NCBI GenBank assembly: GCA_031291235.1
Contig: JARLJL010000015.1
Location: 181,076 to 245,075, forward strand
Reading direction: 5' to 3'
Length of the DNA stretch: 64,000 bases
Source of the DNA: Sulfuriferula sp.
GTDB taxonomy: Bacteria > Pseudomonadota > Gammaproteobacteria > Burkholderiales > Sulfuriferulaceae
The notes under the pieces were generated by a model. It ran no database searches, was not told the DNA's origin, and saw only the letters and a program-made list of their open reading frames with translations. Numbering within the stretch: position 1 is the stretch's first letter; the number at the start of each line of letters is the position of its first letter. A program made the position numbers and the translations under genes. This document shows positions 1-8,931 of this stretch, piece by piece.

Positions 1-1197
1 GGAAGCCTGGATGGTCCATTCCATACGACTTGCGAATTCCTTCGCGCCGCGCGCAAAGCCTTCGGTGGAACGTGCGATGTCGTACGCTGCACCTTCACGC
101 GGCTTGCCGAAGATGTTCGGCAGGTTGTGTTTTGTGTAGTCCATATTCGGTTGCTTGTCGTGTACTTCGACGAAGACCGTGCCATCCGGCATGATGCGGT
201 GATAGCGCACCTGCTTCGACGGATGAAACACAGGCCGGTACGGCTGTTCTTCGGTTGGTCTCCAGATGTGAGCGCTTTCGGCTTCCGGAATCAGGTAACT
301 ACCGTCATCCAGCGGGATCTGTTCTACAAATGAAACGGTTTCCATAGTGACGGGTTCCTTGGTTCTCGGATTGAAGGGTGGCGTCAGGATCGCAGTTACA
401 TCAGTCACGGGTTCTTTCGCAGCCTGATTGCGACGCATACGCGCGTACGGATTGTCATCCTCCACCGGGTTCATGCGTTGATGGACATAGCTCGTTTCCG
501 GCGACGGCAGACCGCCAGAGAACGGAACGTGAGGCGCACCACCCCCGACGGCTGCTTGCAGAGCCATACGGTTGCCTTGCCCCATCGTCATGCCGACGTT
601 CGGCGGCGGATAGCCGCCTTGTTGACCATAAGCACCTTGTTGGACTTGCGGAGCCGCAGAGACATTCGGCCGGAAGTTCGGACCGTAACCGAAGACTTGG
701 TTACGCATCCGGAAGTTATCCAGCGTCTGATTCAACGACATCCAGAACTTGACCTGACGCATCACGTCGTTATACGTGTCCTGATCGATGTAGTTCACCA
801 GCGCCGGGAACTTCTGGGTGTTGTTCGCCACCATCAGCGACACCATACGCGGTGCCAGACGTTGGATCGCTTCACCCGGTTCACGGAAGCCTTCAGAACG
901 ATCGACCAGCAGCGAGCACGCCACGTAGTCCATCGTCGCACCGAACAGCACCAGAAAGTCGTCGTTCTTCCAGTAGTTGGCCGAGTACATGTTGTACGCA
1001 TACATCCGCAGCTGATTACGCGTCGCTGCTGCCTGCAACTCAATCATCAACACCCCAGCACAGTACGGACCATACGGCTGGATTTGCGGTTCGCACTGAT
1101 AGTTGGGAACAAACGGAGGGTTGTTTACGTCGATCTGCATAAACTGCAACTGCGCGTTCATCGGATCGAAGAGTAGAGAAGGGTTTTGTTGCATCAT
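1..1197 (-). CDS. hypothetical protein, 3' end cut by window edge
   Basis: About 398 residues are visible and no stop occurs before the window edge. Translation from ATG at 1197 or, with better spacing to the AAGGA site, the adjacent ATG at 1194 gives a start MMQQNPSLLFDPMNAQ. A helical first half (to about residue 170) is followed by a Gly/Pro/Gln-rich linker around residues 175-225 and then a beta-rich half with a strand rich in acidic residues. I recognise no family. It lies at the downstream end of the structural block that contains the major capsid gene, so a virion or assembly role is possible but is only inference from position. Confidence 0.8.
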   Translation of the reverse strand, partial: MMQQNPSLLFDPMNAQLQFMQIDVNNPPFVPNYQCEPQIQPYGPYCAGVLMIELQAAATRNQLRMYAYNMYSANYWKNDDFLVLFGATMDYVACSLLVDRSEGFREPGEAIQRLAPRMVSLMVANNTQKFPALVNYIDQDTYNDVMRQVKFWMSLNQTLDNFRMRNQVFGYGPNFRPNVSAAPQVQQGAYGQQGGYPPPNVGMTMGQGNRMALQAAVGGGAPHVPFSGGLPSPETSYVHQRMNPVEDDNPYARMRRNQAAKEPVTDVTAILTPPFNPRTKEPVTMETVSFVEQIPLDDGSYLIPEAESAHIWRPTEEQPYRPVFHPSKQVRYHRIMPDGTVFVEVHDKQPNMDYTKHNLPNIFGKPREGAAYDIARSTEGFARGAKEFASRMEWTIQAS

Positions 1198-1250
1198 GCT
1201 TCCTTAACTTGTTGTACTGCTTTCTTTATCGCCGACCCACTCAAGTCGGA

Positions 1251-2831
1251 CTACAGTTCTGATTGCACTCGGTCCAGCATCGGGATCATGTCTTCATGGC
1301 GTCCTACCAAACCATTGTCCAAGATCACAGTGTGCGGATTCAAGCGACCACGTCCCGAATGTTCCGACTTCGGCGTATTGGAATACCCGCCGACTTCAGC
1401 CACGGAGATGTGGAGTTTCTTAGTGGGGTCATCAACCGACCCACGATCTTTATTGCCACCTTTCTGACTCGACGTCTGGGGAATCAGGATCGTTGTGGAT
1501 TTAAACGCCTTATTGTCGCCCGGACTACTTGTGGTCGACAAACAGCCTGACGTCTTCACCAAACTAAACAACGCGCCCTGCTTCACCGCTTGCAGTGCAT
1601 TTTCTACGTCTCGCTGCTTCAATCCTTTCTTCGCCGCCGCCTTCAGCCGGAAGTTAAACCGCACGATCAAGAACGTCAGCGTTTCCAACAGGAAGCTGAT
1701 GACGTTCAGTTCCTTGCCGTACATGCTGTTGATATTGCCTGCGTTGTCTACCCGCCACTTGTTGAAGTTCTCGATGAGCATCGCGAACATCTGATACAGG
1801 TCCGTGATAGGTTTATCGATTTCCTTGAACTTATCGATCATGATACTATCGATGTAATCGTCCAGCGACTGAATGTGGTTCGCACAGTCGTTGGCCAACT
1901 TGCCATGGGGAATCGACGGAGCCCAGATGATCTGGCCCATCAGGATCATCATCCAGCGCTTATCGTCCACCCAACTCGGGTCTTCAAAGCGGTCCGGAAA
2001 ATAATCGACGATATAGAACAGGCCGGCCACCAAGTTACGGATGATCGGGAACCGCTCGTAATCTTCACGACGAATTGCTACGCGGAGTGTGGGAGGATTC
2101 CACGGTCCTGGCCCAGTGCCTTTCGGTTGGGTCTGGTTGCTCTTGCAGATCACCCATTTGTCGGGTGGATACTGGTGATGGTCGATCGTTGTGTGATCGC
2201 CCACTACCGGTGTGGTCTGACCAAACCGCTGCAAGGTTTCCGTGAAACCGTACTTACAGAAGAGATAGTGCGTCAGCGAGCACTTGATCTTCAGGGGGTT
2301 CTTCAACTTCTTGTGCGCTTCGGTCTTGTGATACACATCCGACCAGATGATGCTCACGGTTACCCGTTCGTCGTTCACCTTGAAGTGATGGTTCAGTTTC
2401 TCGAAGGTCATCTTATCCCGCAACAGGCGAATGAAGATGTAATCCGCGCCAATCGTAATCACGCGGTCTGCCAGCACGGGTGACACCAGATACCGCCCAT
2501 TGCTAATGTGGATGGTACAGTTTTCCGTGACGAACGGCAGGTAGATCGGTTTGGGCTTGAGCTTCACGCCCTGAAACGCGAACTGATACTGCATCATGTA
2601 AAAATCCGAGCGCGCCACGTCATACGTCGGACGTACGCTTCTCTTCTTGACCGACTCTTTGTACTCCTCCAGTGGAGTCATACGGCGACAGCCGAGATAC
2701 TCGAAGTCAGAGGGGAATTCCTTAGCGACGGAACGCCACACATCGTCGATATACTTCTCGGCAGACTTCATGTGCTCAACTGCGATACCGTTGGCAATGA
2801 GTTCATTCAAAGGTGGAGTGTCTAAATCCAC
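1251..2831 (-). CDS. hypothetical protein in capsid block
   Basis: Protein of 526 residues if GTG at 2831 is used. The open frame continues upstream without a conventional start; the only good ribosome site (CGGAGAG) sits 6 nt before an in-frame ATC at about 2855, so the true start may be non-canonical and eight residues earlier. The middle is hydrophobic/aromatic and folded-looking, while the last ~90 residues are Ser/Gly/Lys-rich and probably disordered. No family recognised. It follows a hairpin that ends the preceding gene and precedes the edge-truncated gene by 53 nt. Virion structural protein is a guess from its neighbours. Confidence 0.8.
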   Translation of the reverse strand: MDLDTPPLNELIANGIAVEHMKSAEKYIDDVWRSVAKEFPSDFEYLGCRRMTPLEEYKESVKKRSVRPTYDVARSDFYMMQYQFAFQGVKLKPKPIYLPFVTENCTIHISNGRYLVSPVLADRVITIGADYIFIRLLRDKMTFEKLNHHFKVNDERVTVSIIWSDVYHKTEAHKKLKNPLKIKCSLTHYLFCKYGFTETLQRFGQTTPVVGDHTTIDHHQYPPDKWVICKSNQTQPKGTGPGPWNPPTLRVAIRREDYERFPIIRNLVAGLFYIVDYFPDRFEDPSWVDDKRWMMILMGQIIWAPSIPHGKLANDCANHIQSLDDYIDSIMIDKFKEIDKPITDLYQMFAMLIENFNKWRVDNAGNINSMYGKELNVISFLLETLTFLIVRFNFRLKAAAKKGLKQRDVENALQAVKQGALFSLVKTSGCLSTTSSPGDNKAFKSTTILIPQTSSQKGGNKDRGSVDDPTKKLHISVAEVGGYSNTPKSEHSGRGRLNPHTVILDNGLVGRHEDMIPMLDRVQSEL

Positions 2832-2879
2832 GAATGCTGATAGTGTCTGGTCGATTTTAAACTCTCCGTTTTGTGATTT

Positions 2880-2910
2880 GGGTGAGGCCCGCTCACGGTC
2901 GTCCTCACCC
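2880..2910 (-). terminator. hairpin after the coiled-coil gene
   Basis: Minus-strand stem GGGTGAGG/CCTCACCC with a 15-nt loop directly after the stop of the 383-residue gene. It is not followed by a clear T-run. Confidence 0.5.
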
Positions 2911-2915
2911 AGTTA

Positions 2916-4067
2916 TCAGAAAAACGCCTTAATGGCCATAATGACTGCGCCTATGCCCATGGCGATCACGGGTAATACTCGCAAAACTTCACTATCATCC
3001 TTCCGGCGGTACGAGCGAGCTTCGTAGTGATCCTTAAGCCGCTGCTTTTCTGCTTCATGTAGCAAGTTCTGCCGATTCATGAGATCCTCCCGTTCCGACT
3101 TGAGAGTGTCATGTTGGAAGGTAAGCGTCTTCAGGCTCTGTTCAAGCCGAATGTTCTCCCTATCGGTTTCCGCCTTCTCTAATGCCAACTGCGTCTTCGC
3201 GATGGTCGCTTCATGTTCAAGCTCCACCAGCTGACGCTTTCTCGACTCGTCTCCATTCCCAAACTGCTCTGCTTCCCCATAGGACTTGAAGAGGTTAAAC
3301 TCCAGATCGGCATCGTCAGCTGACAGATGCTGCAATGCTGTCTCAGGCAGGGAGAGCTTTCCCGAGACACTCTGGTTCCAGCTAACATAAATCCCGTCCA
3401 TCTTCCGAGGATCTTCGGTCGCTGGGATCTTGGAAACCCGTCCACCAATGTTGATGTACCGGTCACCAATTGTGCCTTGGTTATCGACGATCTCGATAGC
3501 GAAACCAAAGCGACTGCCTTCACGCTGGTGAGTTTCCAGACAGATTGTCTTTAGCCGACCCTGCTCCGAGTGGGGATGCTCGGGAGCGAGTTCTACTGGA
3601 AGATGGCTCACCATAATGTCTACATCGTGGAAATAGACGCTTCCACCGTGCTTCCTCAATTCTTGAATAGAGATCGAGTAATCAATGATTAAGTTGACGC
3701 CTCCATAGGGCTCCCGATAGGGATAGGGTTGGTCCTGAGGACTGATCGCAGCTTGGAACAGTTTCAATTCGGACGAACAGTGCTCCTGTACAACACTTAA
3801 TAGATGGTCGGCGTTAATTTCTACTAAGTTGTCGATACAGATCTCTGTACGAATGACAAGAGCCTGGTGATCTCGACTATATTGTCTCGGTAAGTTAAAC
3901 TTTAGCCCGTTCCGATACGCTATGGTGAGATCTTGGTTGGTGAAGTTTAGGGGATACTGCCTCACCTCAATATACTTCTTGGGCCGGGTAAGTACGTTCG
4001 AGGGCTCCAGGTTTCGGACAGGCTCTCCGAAGACGCTGGGCACTTCTATCAGCGTGGGATGAGTCAT
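2916..4067 (-). CDS. hypothetical coiled-coil protein with C-terminal membrane anchor
   Basis: 383 residues. The first ~255 residues look like mixed beta/alpha globular sequence, including a motif EPYGGVNLIIDYSIS. Residues ~275-355 are a highly charged coiled coil rich in Glu, Lys, Arg and Leu, and the last ~20 residues (LRVLPVIAMGIGAVIMAIKA) form one hydrophobic membrane segment. The topology is a cytoplasmic or luminal head on a stalk anchored at its C-terminus. A promoter-like motif lies 55-64 nt upstream of the ATG. The function is unknown; position next to the capsid gene suggests a role in head assembly or infection, but nothing in the sequence proves it. Confidence 0.85.
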   Translation of the reverse strand: MTHPTLIEVPSVFGEPVRNLEPSNVLTRPKKYIEVRQYPLNFTNQDLTIAYRNGLKFNLPRQYSRDHQALVIRTEICIDNLVEINADHLLSVVQEHCSSELKLFQAAISPQDQPYPYREPYGGVNLIIDYSISIQELRKHGGSVYFHDVDIMVSHLPVELAPEHPHSEQGRLKTICLETHQREGSRFGFAIEIVDNQGTIGDRYINIGGRVSKIPATEDPRKMDGIYVSWNQSVSGKLSLPETALQHLSADDADLEFNLFKSYGEAEQFGNGDESRKRQLVELEHEATIAKTQLALEKAETDRENIRLEQSLKTLTFQHDTLKSEREDLMNRQNLLHEAEKQRLKDHYEARSYRRKDDSEVLRVLPVIAMGIGAVIMAIKAFF

Positions 4068-4121
4068 GGAGCATTCCCATTACCTAAATCAATAACAGAA
4101 CTGCCTGCTATCAAGATGATG

Positions 4122-4131
4122 ATATATGTTT
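4122..4131 (-). promoter_or_regulatory. promoter-like motif AAACATATAT
   Basis: Minus-strand AAACATATATCATC lies 55 nt upstream of the ATG at 4067. Same core as sites at 23848, 53260 and 58683, each upstream of a minus-strand gene after a terminated gene. An AT-rich phage-specific promoter is inferred from recurrence and placement. Confidence 0.45.
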
Positions 4132-4164
4132 TCCTTTGTTTTCATCCCGGCCTAAGGGCATAAG

Positions 4165-4197
4165 CCCCCTACCCTCAGCCGAAGCCAAGAGTAGGGG
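4165..4197 (-). terminator. UUCG-loop terminator with TTATGCCC tail
   Basis: Minus-strand CCCCTACTCTTGGC-TTCG-GCTGAGGGTAGGGG hairpin followed at once by TTATGCCC (4163-4156). Ends the capsid transcript about 180 nt after its stop. Confidence 0.75.
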
Positions 4198-4372
4198 ACG
4201 TACACCAGTCTGGAGACTTATACAACTACCACGGGACAATCAATGAAGCGGGCAGGTGATCCTTGGCTCAGGTGAGCGCCTGAGGGACTACAAGATCCTC
4301 AGGACGATCTCAACCTCACCCCGAATACGGCAAGAACCCGTTGAGATCGTGCACATTCACCCAGCCCGGAAT

Positions 4373-6622
4373 TCACGGAGTCGTCGGCGTCACGTTGTCG
4401 AAGTCGATCGCGATCTTGTCGGTAGCAGCAGCCGACAGGTTGATCACGTCGAACACTGCCAGAATCGGCAGGTTGACCACGTGCAGGAAGGACGGTTGAA
4501 CCGTCAGTTCCTTGCTGTTTGCACCGTTGCGATGCAGCGGCAGCACGAGAGCCAGTTCCGGCTTCCATGCCATGTTGCCGAAGTGCATCGGGTTCGGAAC
4601 GCCTTCCTTGCCCGTACCGAACTCGCCGAACGAGATGTAGATCTGGCCGGCCACGTTCTGGTTGAGCGTCGACTCGATACGCACGTTGAACGAACCACCC
4701 AGCGTACGCAGGTCGCCTTCGACGTTGATCCAACGAGCGATCGTCGGGTCGGTACCGATGATGACGGTCGGCACAGGTCCGATACCGCCAGCAAGCGCGT
4801 CAGCAGCAGCCTTGTAGCCCGAAGCCGTGTACATACGGTACACCACGTCGCGGATGTAACCGACGATCACTGCCGACAGATCCATCGGGCGATCGCTGGA
4901 CTTCAGCGAGTTGATAACCGCAGCCACGTCGATGGTCTTGCGTTCGAAGAACGGCTGCACCAGGAAGCGGGTCACACCCAGGACGTCCGGCACCGTGCCG
5001 AGCGGATCGAGGTTGTTGACGTAGCCTTCCAGCACGTTCGCAGCGTTGATCAGTTCGTCGATGGCCGCGTTCGTGGTACGAACGTGGGTCGCCGTGATCA
5101 GCGCCGAGAGGTCGCTCGAATCGTTCGCATCGCCGGTCGTCAGCGGACGCGGGATCGTGATCGGAGCACGCAGGGGCACTGCGTAGACCTGGTTGTAGAA
5201 CGTCGTGTCGAGCAGCTGGCCGCGTTCGCGACGGTTGCTGTTCGTACGGCGAGCTTCCAGATCGAAGCCGGTCATGATCGCGCCAGCGAAAATCGCTGCC
5301 AGCGTTTGGCCCGTGCCGGTCGTCAGATCCAGCGCTTCGCCATCCGGATTGCGGATCGAAACCACCGTCAGCTTCGACGCCATCAGTGTCGTATCGCCGA
5401 GTTCGCAGTTCACTTGACCCGAAACCATCACGCCCAGACGGACTTGATAGCCACCGGTGATGATCGGTTGCAGCAACGTCGATGCCGAGCCGTCGACCTT
5501 CGTCGTGTTGGTACCCACGAGCAGCGACTGCGTCGTGAAGTTCAACAGCATCGTGCGGTAGTTGCCTTGCGGCGCGTAGTTGAACGTTGCCAGCGGCAGA
5601 CGGCGCGTGTCGAAACGGATGACTTCAGCGGTCGAACCCGTACCCAGTTGCAGGTAGAGCTTGTCCAGGCCGATAGCCGTGTCGATTGCGTCGGTCGAAT
5701 CCAGAATGCCCGTTTGCAGCAGCGCGTCGGTTTGCGACAGGCCGAGCAGCGAGAACGTCTGGTCGAATGCCAACGGTGCGGTCGTGATGACCTGGCCGTC
5801 GTCGAGCGTGATGCTACGCGGAACCACTGCACCCGGACCGGTTGCCGGCACGAAGTTCAGTTCAGCACCCGGACGAACGACCGGGTAAATACGCGTGGTG
5901 TCGTTACGCAGAATCGTCGGGTCGATCACGGCCTGAACGATGTTGCGCTTGCCGAAGTTGCCCGACGGCTTGCCGTTGATGTCGCGACGCACTTCGTTGT
6001 ACACGTTGATCAGGCGGATCGACATCGTGAAGCCAACCTGGTCCGGCGTGACGACGATCGTCGGGAAGAACATTTCCGCAAACGCGTCTTGCTTCGCAGC
6101 TTGCATGTTGTACGCGACCGAATACACCATCGCGTTCTTGTTGTCCTTCTCGTCGTACGCTTCGAGCGCGAGACGCTTGTTCACGCCGTCCGGTGCGAAC
6201 ACGGGCATGAACTTCGTGACGTTGAACTCGTCCGACGCCGGAATGCGCATCGATTCGGCGGCGTACGAGCCGGCCTTCAGGGCTGCCGGAACGTTCGTTG
6301 CCATGATACCGGCGGCTTGCGCAGCGGCCAGCTGAACCTTGTTGATACCGTGCGGCGCTTCTTTCACGTCGAATTGCGGCATTTCGAGTTCGAGCAGCAC
6401 GCTTTCCAGCGCGGTGTTCAGTTCGTCGAGCGTGCCTTGCAGTGCAACTTCAGCACCGCCGAACGATTCGAGCGCCATGGCCGATTGGCCGATCGACGGA
6501 TCGGTGAAGTGTCCACCAGCAGCGGCGATGCGGTCGCCCATGCGTTGGGTGAATTGGTCGAGTTGCGTTTCGGCGGTCGACTTCTTCGGACCTTTGTTCT
6601 TGAAAAGGGTCAGAGATGACAT
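4373..6622 (-). CDS. major capsid protein (phiKZ-like)
   Basis: 749 residues, very close to the ~750-residue major head protein of phiKZ-type jumbo phages, and the sequence around residues 180-260 (FFPTIVVTPDQVGFTMSIRL; then NVYNEVRRD, NIVQAVIDPTIL) reads like that family. It would form the hexamers of the head shell. Jumbo-phage capsid proteins are usually trimmed at the N-terminus by a head protease; the helical first ~125 residues are a plausible removed segment, but no site can be proven here. ATG at 6622 follows AGAGG. Codon use is strongly biased to C/G-ending codons, as expected for an abundant protein. Two shorter genes elsewhere in the window (53340-53900 and 36820-37323) are paralogous to residues ~271-464 and ~620-730. 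A sheath protein of similar size is the main alternative. Confidence 0.85.
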   Translation of the reverse strand: MSSLTLFKNKGPKKSTAETQLDQFTQRMGDRIAAAGGHFTDPSIGQSAMALESFGGAEVALQGTLDELNTALESVLLELEMPQFDVKEAPHGINKVQLAAAQAAGIMATNVPAALKAGSYAAESMRIPASDEFNVTKFMPVFAPDGVNKRLALEAYDEKDNKNAMVYSVAYNMQAAKQDAFAEMFFPTIVVTPDQVGFTMSIRLINVYNEVRRDINGKPSGNFGKRNIVQAVIDPTILRNDTTRIYPVVRPGAELNFVPATGPGAVVPRSITLDDGQVITTAPLAFDQTFSLLGLSQTDALLQTGILDSTDAIDTAIGLDKLYLQLGTGSTAEVIRFDTRRLPLATFNYAPQGNYRTMLLNFTTQSLLVGTNTTKVDGSASTLLQPIITGGYQVRLGVMVSGQVNCELGDTTLMASKLTVVSIRNPDGEALDLTTGTGQTLAAIFAGAIMTGFDLEARRTNSNRRERGQLLDTTFYNQVYAVPLRAPITIPRPLTTGDANDSSDLSALITATHVRTTNAAIDELINAANVLEGYVNNLDPLGTVPDVLGVTRFLVQPFFERKTIDVAAVINSLKSSDRPMDLSAVIVGYIRDVVYRMYTASGYKAAADALAGGIGPVPTVIIGTDPTIARWINVEGDLRTLGGSFNVRIESTLNQNVAGQIYISFGEFGTGKEGVPNPMHFGNMAWKPELALVLPLHRNGANSKELTVQPSFLHVVNLPILAVFDVINLSAAATDKIAIDFDNVTPTTP

Positions 6623-6673
6623 TGTTTCTACCTCTAAAGGTACGTTTTGAGAAATGCTTCTGGGGTGTGAACC

Positions 6674-7243
6674 TCAGACCACAATCCGTTTCTTGGACAA
6701 AAGGTCGAGATATCGAAGAAACACTGACGTGTTTGCAACCTCATGTAAGGGCGCGTACACATACAATGCTTTTACTACGGCCTCCAGCAGGTCAAAGACA
6801 TGCTGTTCGGAACCTGCTTCCCCGGTAAAGAACCCAGGGTTAATGACGACTCCCTCGTACTTCGACGATAGGTCATAAATATTAAATGCTTCCTCATACT
6901 GAGGAGTGCGGGAGTCTTCACTGAAAAGCCGGTCAACCAAGTCAAGCTTGAATTGCGGCATGTCAGTCAAAGGATATACAACGTTATACAGGTAGTCACT
7001 GTGTTCCGCCGTGACAGTGTTACCCCACGCCGACTCCAAACTGATGAGTCCACCATCATTCGGATGTTTCAAACCGACATGATGTGCCTGACGGTTTAAC
7101 AACATCCAAACAGCCAAGTCGTTCACAGAAACGATGCGACGGATGCTGCCGAAGTTCAGTGCTTCGTTGAGCGGAAGCTGATGCCTGCGCAATGTCTCGT
7201 GAACCCAATGTGGGATCAGGATGACTTCTTTGGCTTCATTCAC
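6674..7243 (-). CDS. hypothetical protein upstream of capsid gene
   Basis: 189 residues from a GTG start with AGGAG 6 nt upstream. Mixed alpha/beta, acidic, with no signal peptide or membrane segment; it contains VVYPLTDMPQFKLDLVDRLF and a Tyr/Ala-rich helix near the C-terminus. It is the first gene of the capsid-proximal minus-strand unit and is separated by only 51 nt from the capsid ATG, so the two are probably co-transcribed. Divergent from the DnaB-like helicase gene across a 113-nt intergenic region. No family recognised. Confidence 0.8.
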   Translation of the reverse strand: MNEAKEVILIPHWVHETLRRHQLPLNEALNFGSIRRIVSVNDLAVWMLLNRQAHHVGLKHPNDGGLISLESAWGNTVTAEHSDYLYNVVYPLTDMPQFKLDLVDRLFSEDSRTPQYEEAFNIYDLSSKYEGVVINPGFFTGEAGSEQHVFDLLEAVVKALYVYAPLHEVANTSVFLRYLDLLSKKRIVV

Positions 7244-7300
7244 GAGACACTCCTAAGGGCGAATAAAGATTTTGCTGGATTAAAATACGCACGGCCGGAA

Positions 7301-7321
7301 TCTCTATAGAAGAAATCCCGC
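7301..7321 (+). promoter_or_regulatory. promoter-like motif upstream of helicase gene
   Basis: TCTCTATAGAAGAAATCCCG lies 36 nt upstream of the ATG at 7357. It resembles the motif shared by the two structured non-coding loci (TATATGTGAGAAATCCCCG at 25486-25511). Promoter function is inferred. Confidence 0.35.
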
Positions 7322-7356
7322 AACCGAATTTGTTACTCATAGAAATGCAATAAACA

Positions 7357-8919
7357 ATGGACCATAAGCTGCTTTTGACCACTGGGATTACGCTCCTGTA
7401 TCTGGAAAGTCAGCTCGAAACCAAAACGGATGGGTCAGCCGGTTTGGTACGTCGGGTCATTCTGGATGCGAAGCTTCCCGAAGTTTCGATTGGATTGGAC
7501 CATAGCCGTGAAATCTTGCAAGCCCTGAAGAACACAGCGGTGTGGATGTGTGATCAACCGGCAGACCACGAGCACGAGCCGGAAGAGGTGCTCATGCGTT
7601 TGAAAGTCGATACCAAGGACGACGTCGACCTGTACAACGCCTTTGAAAGTTTCATGACGCCCGACTACACACAGTCGAAGATAAAGAAGCTGATCTTAAA
7701 CAAAAAAAAGCAGATCCACGATCACTTTCGTGAAGTGGAATTGGCCAGCATCATCAAGGACATGTCGTCGACGTTTTCCTTCCGACGTGATTCCATCTCT
7801 GACCTTCGTCAGTTCGTCGCCGAAACCATCGCCAAGCTCGATCCATTTCAGGTGGATGCCATTATCCGGGACCCAGCCATTGTCTCGGACGTCGACTTTA
7901 GTAACATCGCTTCAGTCGAGAAGGTCTTCGAGTCCGTGAAAGAAACGGACATGGGGCTCGGTGTCATGCGCACTGGCTACCAGGGGATCAACCGGATGCT
8001 GCAAGGCGGCTTCCGTCGCGGTGAAGAATGGGTAGTGGGTGCACTCCAGCACAAGTTCAAGACCGGCTTTAACCTGTCGGTCGAAGAAACAGTGGCACTG
8101 TACAATGTACCGTACATGTTAGACGCCACGAAAAAACCGATGCTGGTGCGCTTCACCTTCGAAGACACCGCTGAACAGAACATGCGTTTCATTTTCGAGC
8201 ATCTCTACGAGAACGAAACGGGCCAGAAGTGCACGAAGGAATTCATGAAGTCAATGTCGAAGGAAGACATTGCACAGTTCGTGATGACCCGACTGCAAGC
8301 CACTGGGTACACCTTCCGGGTGTTCCATGTCGATCCGACACAGTGGACCTATCAGCACTTGACCAACAAGCTCGTCGAACTCGAAGCCGAAGGCTACGAG
8401 ATTCACATGTGTGTGGTTGACTACCTGGCACTGCTTAACCGTAAGGGTCTGGGTGTGGGCGGGGCAATTGGCGATGACATTCGCGAACTGTTCCGTCGGA
8501 TGAAGAACTTCTGCACACCGCGCAAGATTTGTTTGCTCACTCCGCATCAGTTGTCATCTGAAGCGATGAACTTGGTCCGTCAAGGGACGTCGGACTTCGT
8601 TAAAGAAATTGCCGAGAAGAACTATTGGGACGGCTGTAAGCGTCTCTCTCAAGAAGTCGATGGGGAGTTGTACATCCACATCGAAAAGGTCAACAAGCAA
8701 TCGTATCTGACTATCATGCGCGGCAAGCATCGCGGTATGCCGGTACTCGACGAGATCGACAAGTACCTGGTACTGGAGATGCACCGTGTTGGTGGATTGC
8801 GTCCGGATATCAATGGACCTGATTCATCACTACGCAAAGTGGGCGGTGGACCGGTTGGATCGGGTGAAGAGTTCCCGTTCTGGGCGGACATGCCGAAAGA
8901 AATGATGGCAGCGGCATAA
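7357..8919 (+). CDS. DnaB-like replicative helicase (variant Walker A)
   Basis: 520 residues. The C-terminal half has RecA/DnaB architecture: a GYQGINRMLQGGFRRGE entry (like 'TGFxxLDxxxxGxxxGE' of DnaB), a P-loop position reading ALQHKFKT where DnaB has ARPSMGKT, a Walker B strand MCVVDYLALL, and an H4-type segment LLTPHQLSSEAMNL. Lys and Thr of Walker A are kept but the invariant Gly is Phe. Residues 1-190 would hold the N-terminal and linker domains. Expected role is unwinding at the phage replication fork; ATPase activity is uncertain because of the P-loop change. First gene of the plus-strand unit, followed 12 nt later by the next gene. Confidence 0.75.
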   Translation: MDHKLLLTTGITLLYLESQLETKTDGSAGLVRRVILDAKLPEVSIGLDHSREILQALKNTAVWMCDQPADHEHEPEEVLMRLKVDTKDDVDLYNAFESFMTPDYTQSKIKKLILNKKKQIHDHFREVELASIIKDMSSTFSFRRDSISDLRQFVAETIAKLDPFQVDAIIRDPAIVSDVDFSNIASVEKVFESVKETDMGLGVMRTGYQGINRMLQGGFRRGEEWVVGALQHKFKTGFNLSVEETVALYNVPYMLDATKKPMLVRFTFEDTAEQNMRFIFEHLYENETGQKCTKEFMKSMSKEDIAQFVMTRLQATGYTFRVFHVDPTQWTYQHLTNKLVELEAEGYEIHMCVVDYLALLNRKGLGVGGAIGDDIRELFRRMKNFCTPRKICLLTPHQLSSEAMNLVRQGTSDFVKEIAEKNYWDGCKRLSQEVDGELYIHIEKVNKQSYLTIMRGKHRGMPVLDEIDKYLVLEMHRVGGLRPDINGPDSSLRKVGGGPVGSGEEFPFWADMPKEMMAAA

Positions 8920-8931
8920 AGGAGCAGGTCG

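Larger units (their letters stand above)
4068..4372 (-). other. non-coding: structured 3' region of the capsid transcript plus promoter of the next gene
   Basis: No gene is seen in these 305 bases. On the minus strand, just after the capsid stop, GATCTCAAC (4340-4348 as GTTGAGATC on plus) pairs with 4306-4314, and further down CTGAGG/CCTCAG and CTCAGG/CCTGAG helices stack around 4265-4305. A terminator hairpin (4165-4197) and the TTATGCCC motif follow, then the promoter-like motif at 4122-4131. The extended pairing suggests a long structured 3' untranslated region. Confidence 0.55.

Noticed and set aside
4256..6619. A 787-codon open reading frame on the plus strand opposite the capsid gene
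   Set aside because: It is Arg/His/Val-rich with no fold-like pattern and exists because the capsid gene's biased third codon positions keep stops out of the antisense frame. No ribosome site.
4373..6622. Tail sheath protein as the identity of the 749-residue product
   Set aside because: Length alone would permit it, but the sequence reads like the phiKZ-type capsid family and two domain paralogues occur, which is easier to explain for a capsid protein. Kept as the alternative.
8913..8919. GGCATAA at the end of the helicase gene as another terminator motif
   Set aside because: It is simply Ala codon plus stop (GCA TAA), with no hairpin; the same applies at 53340-53346.
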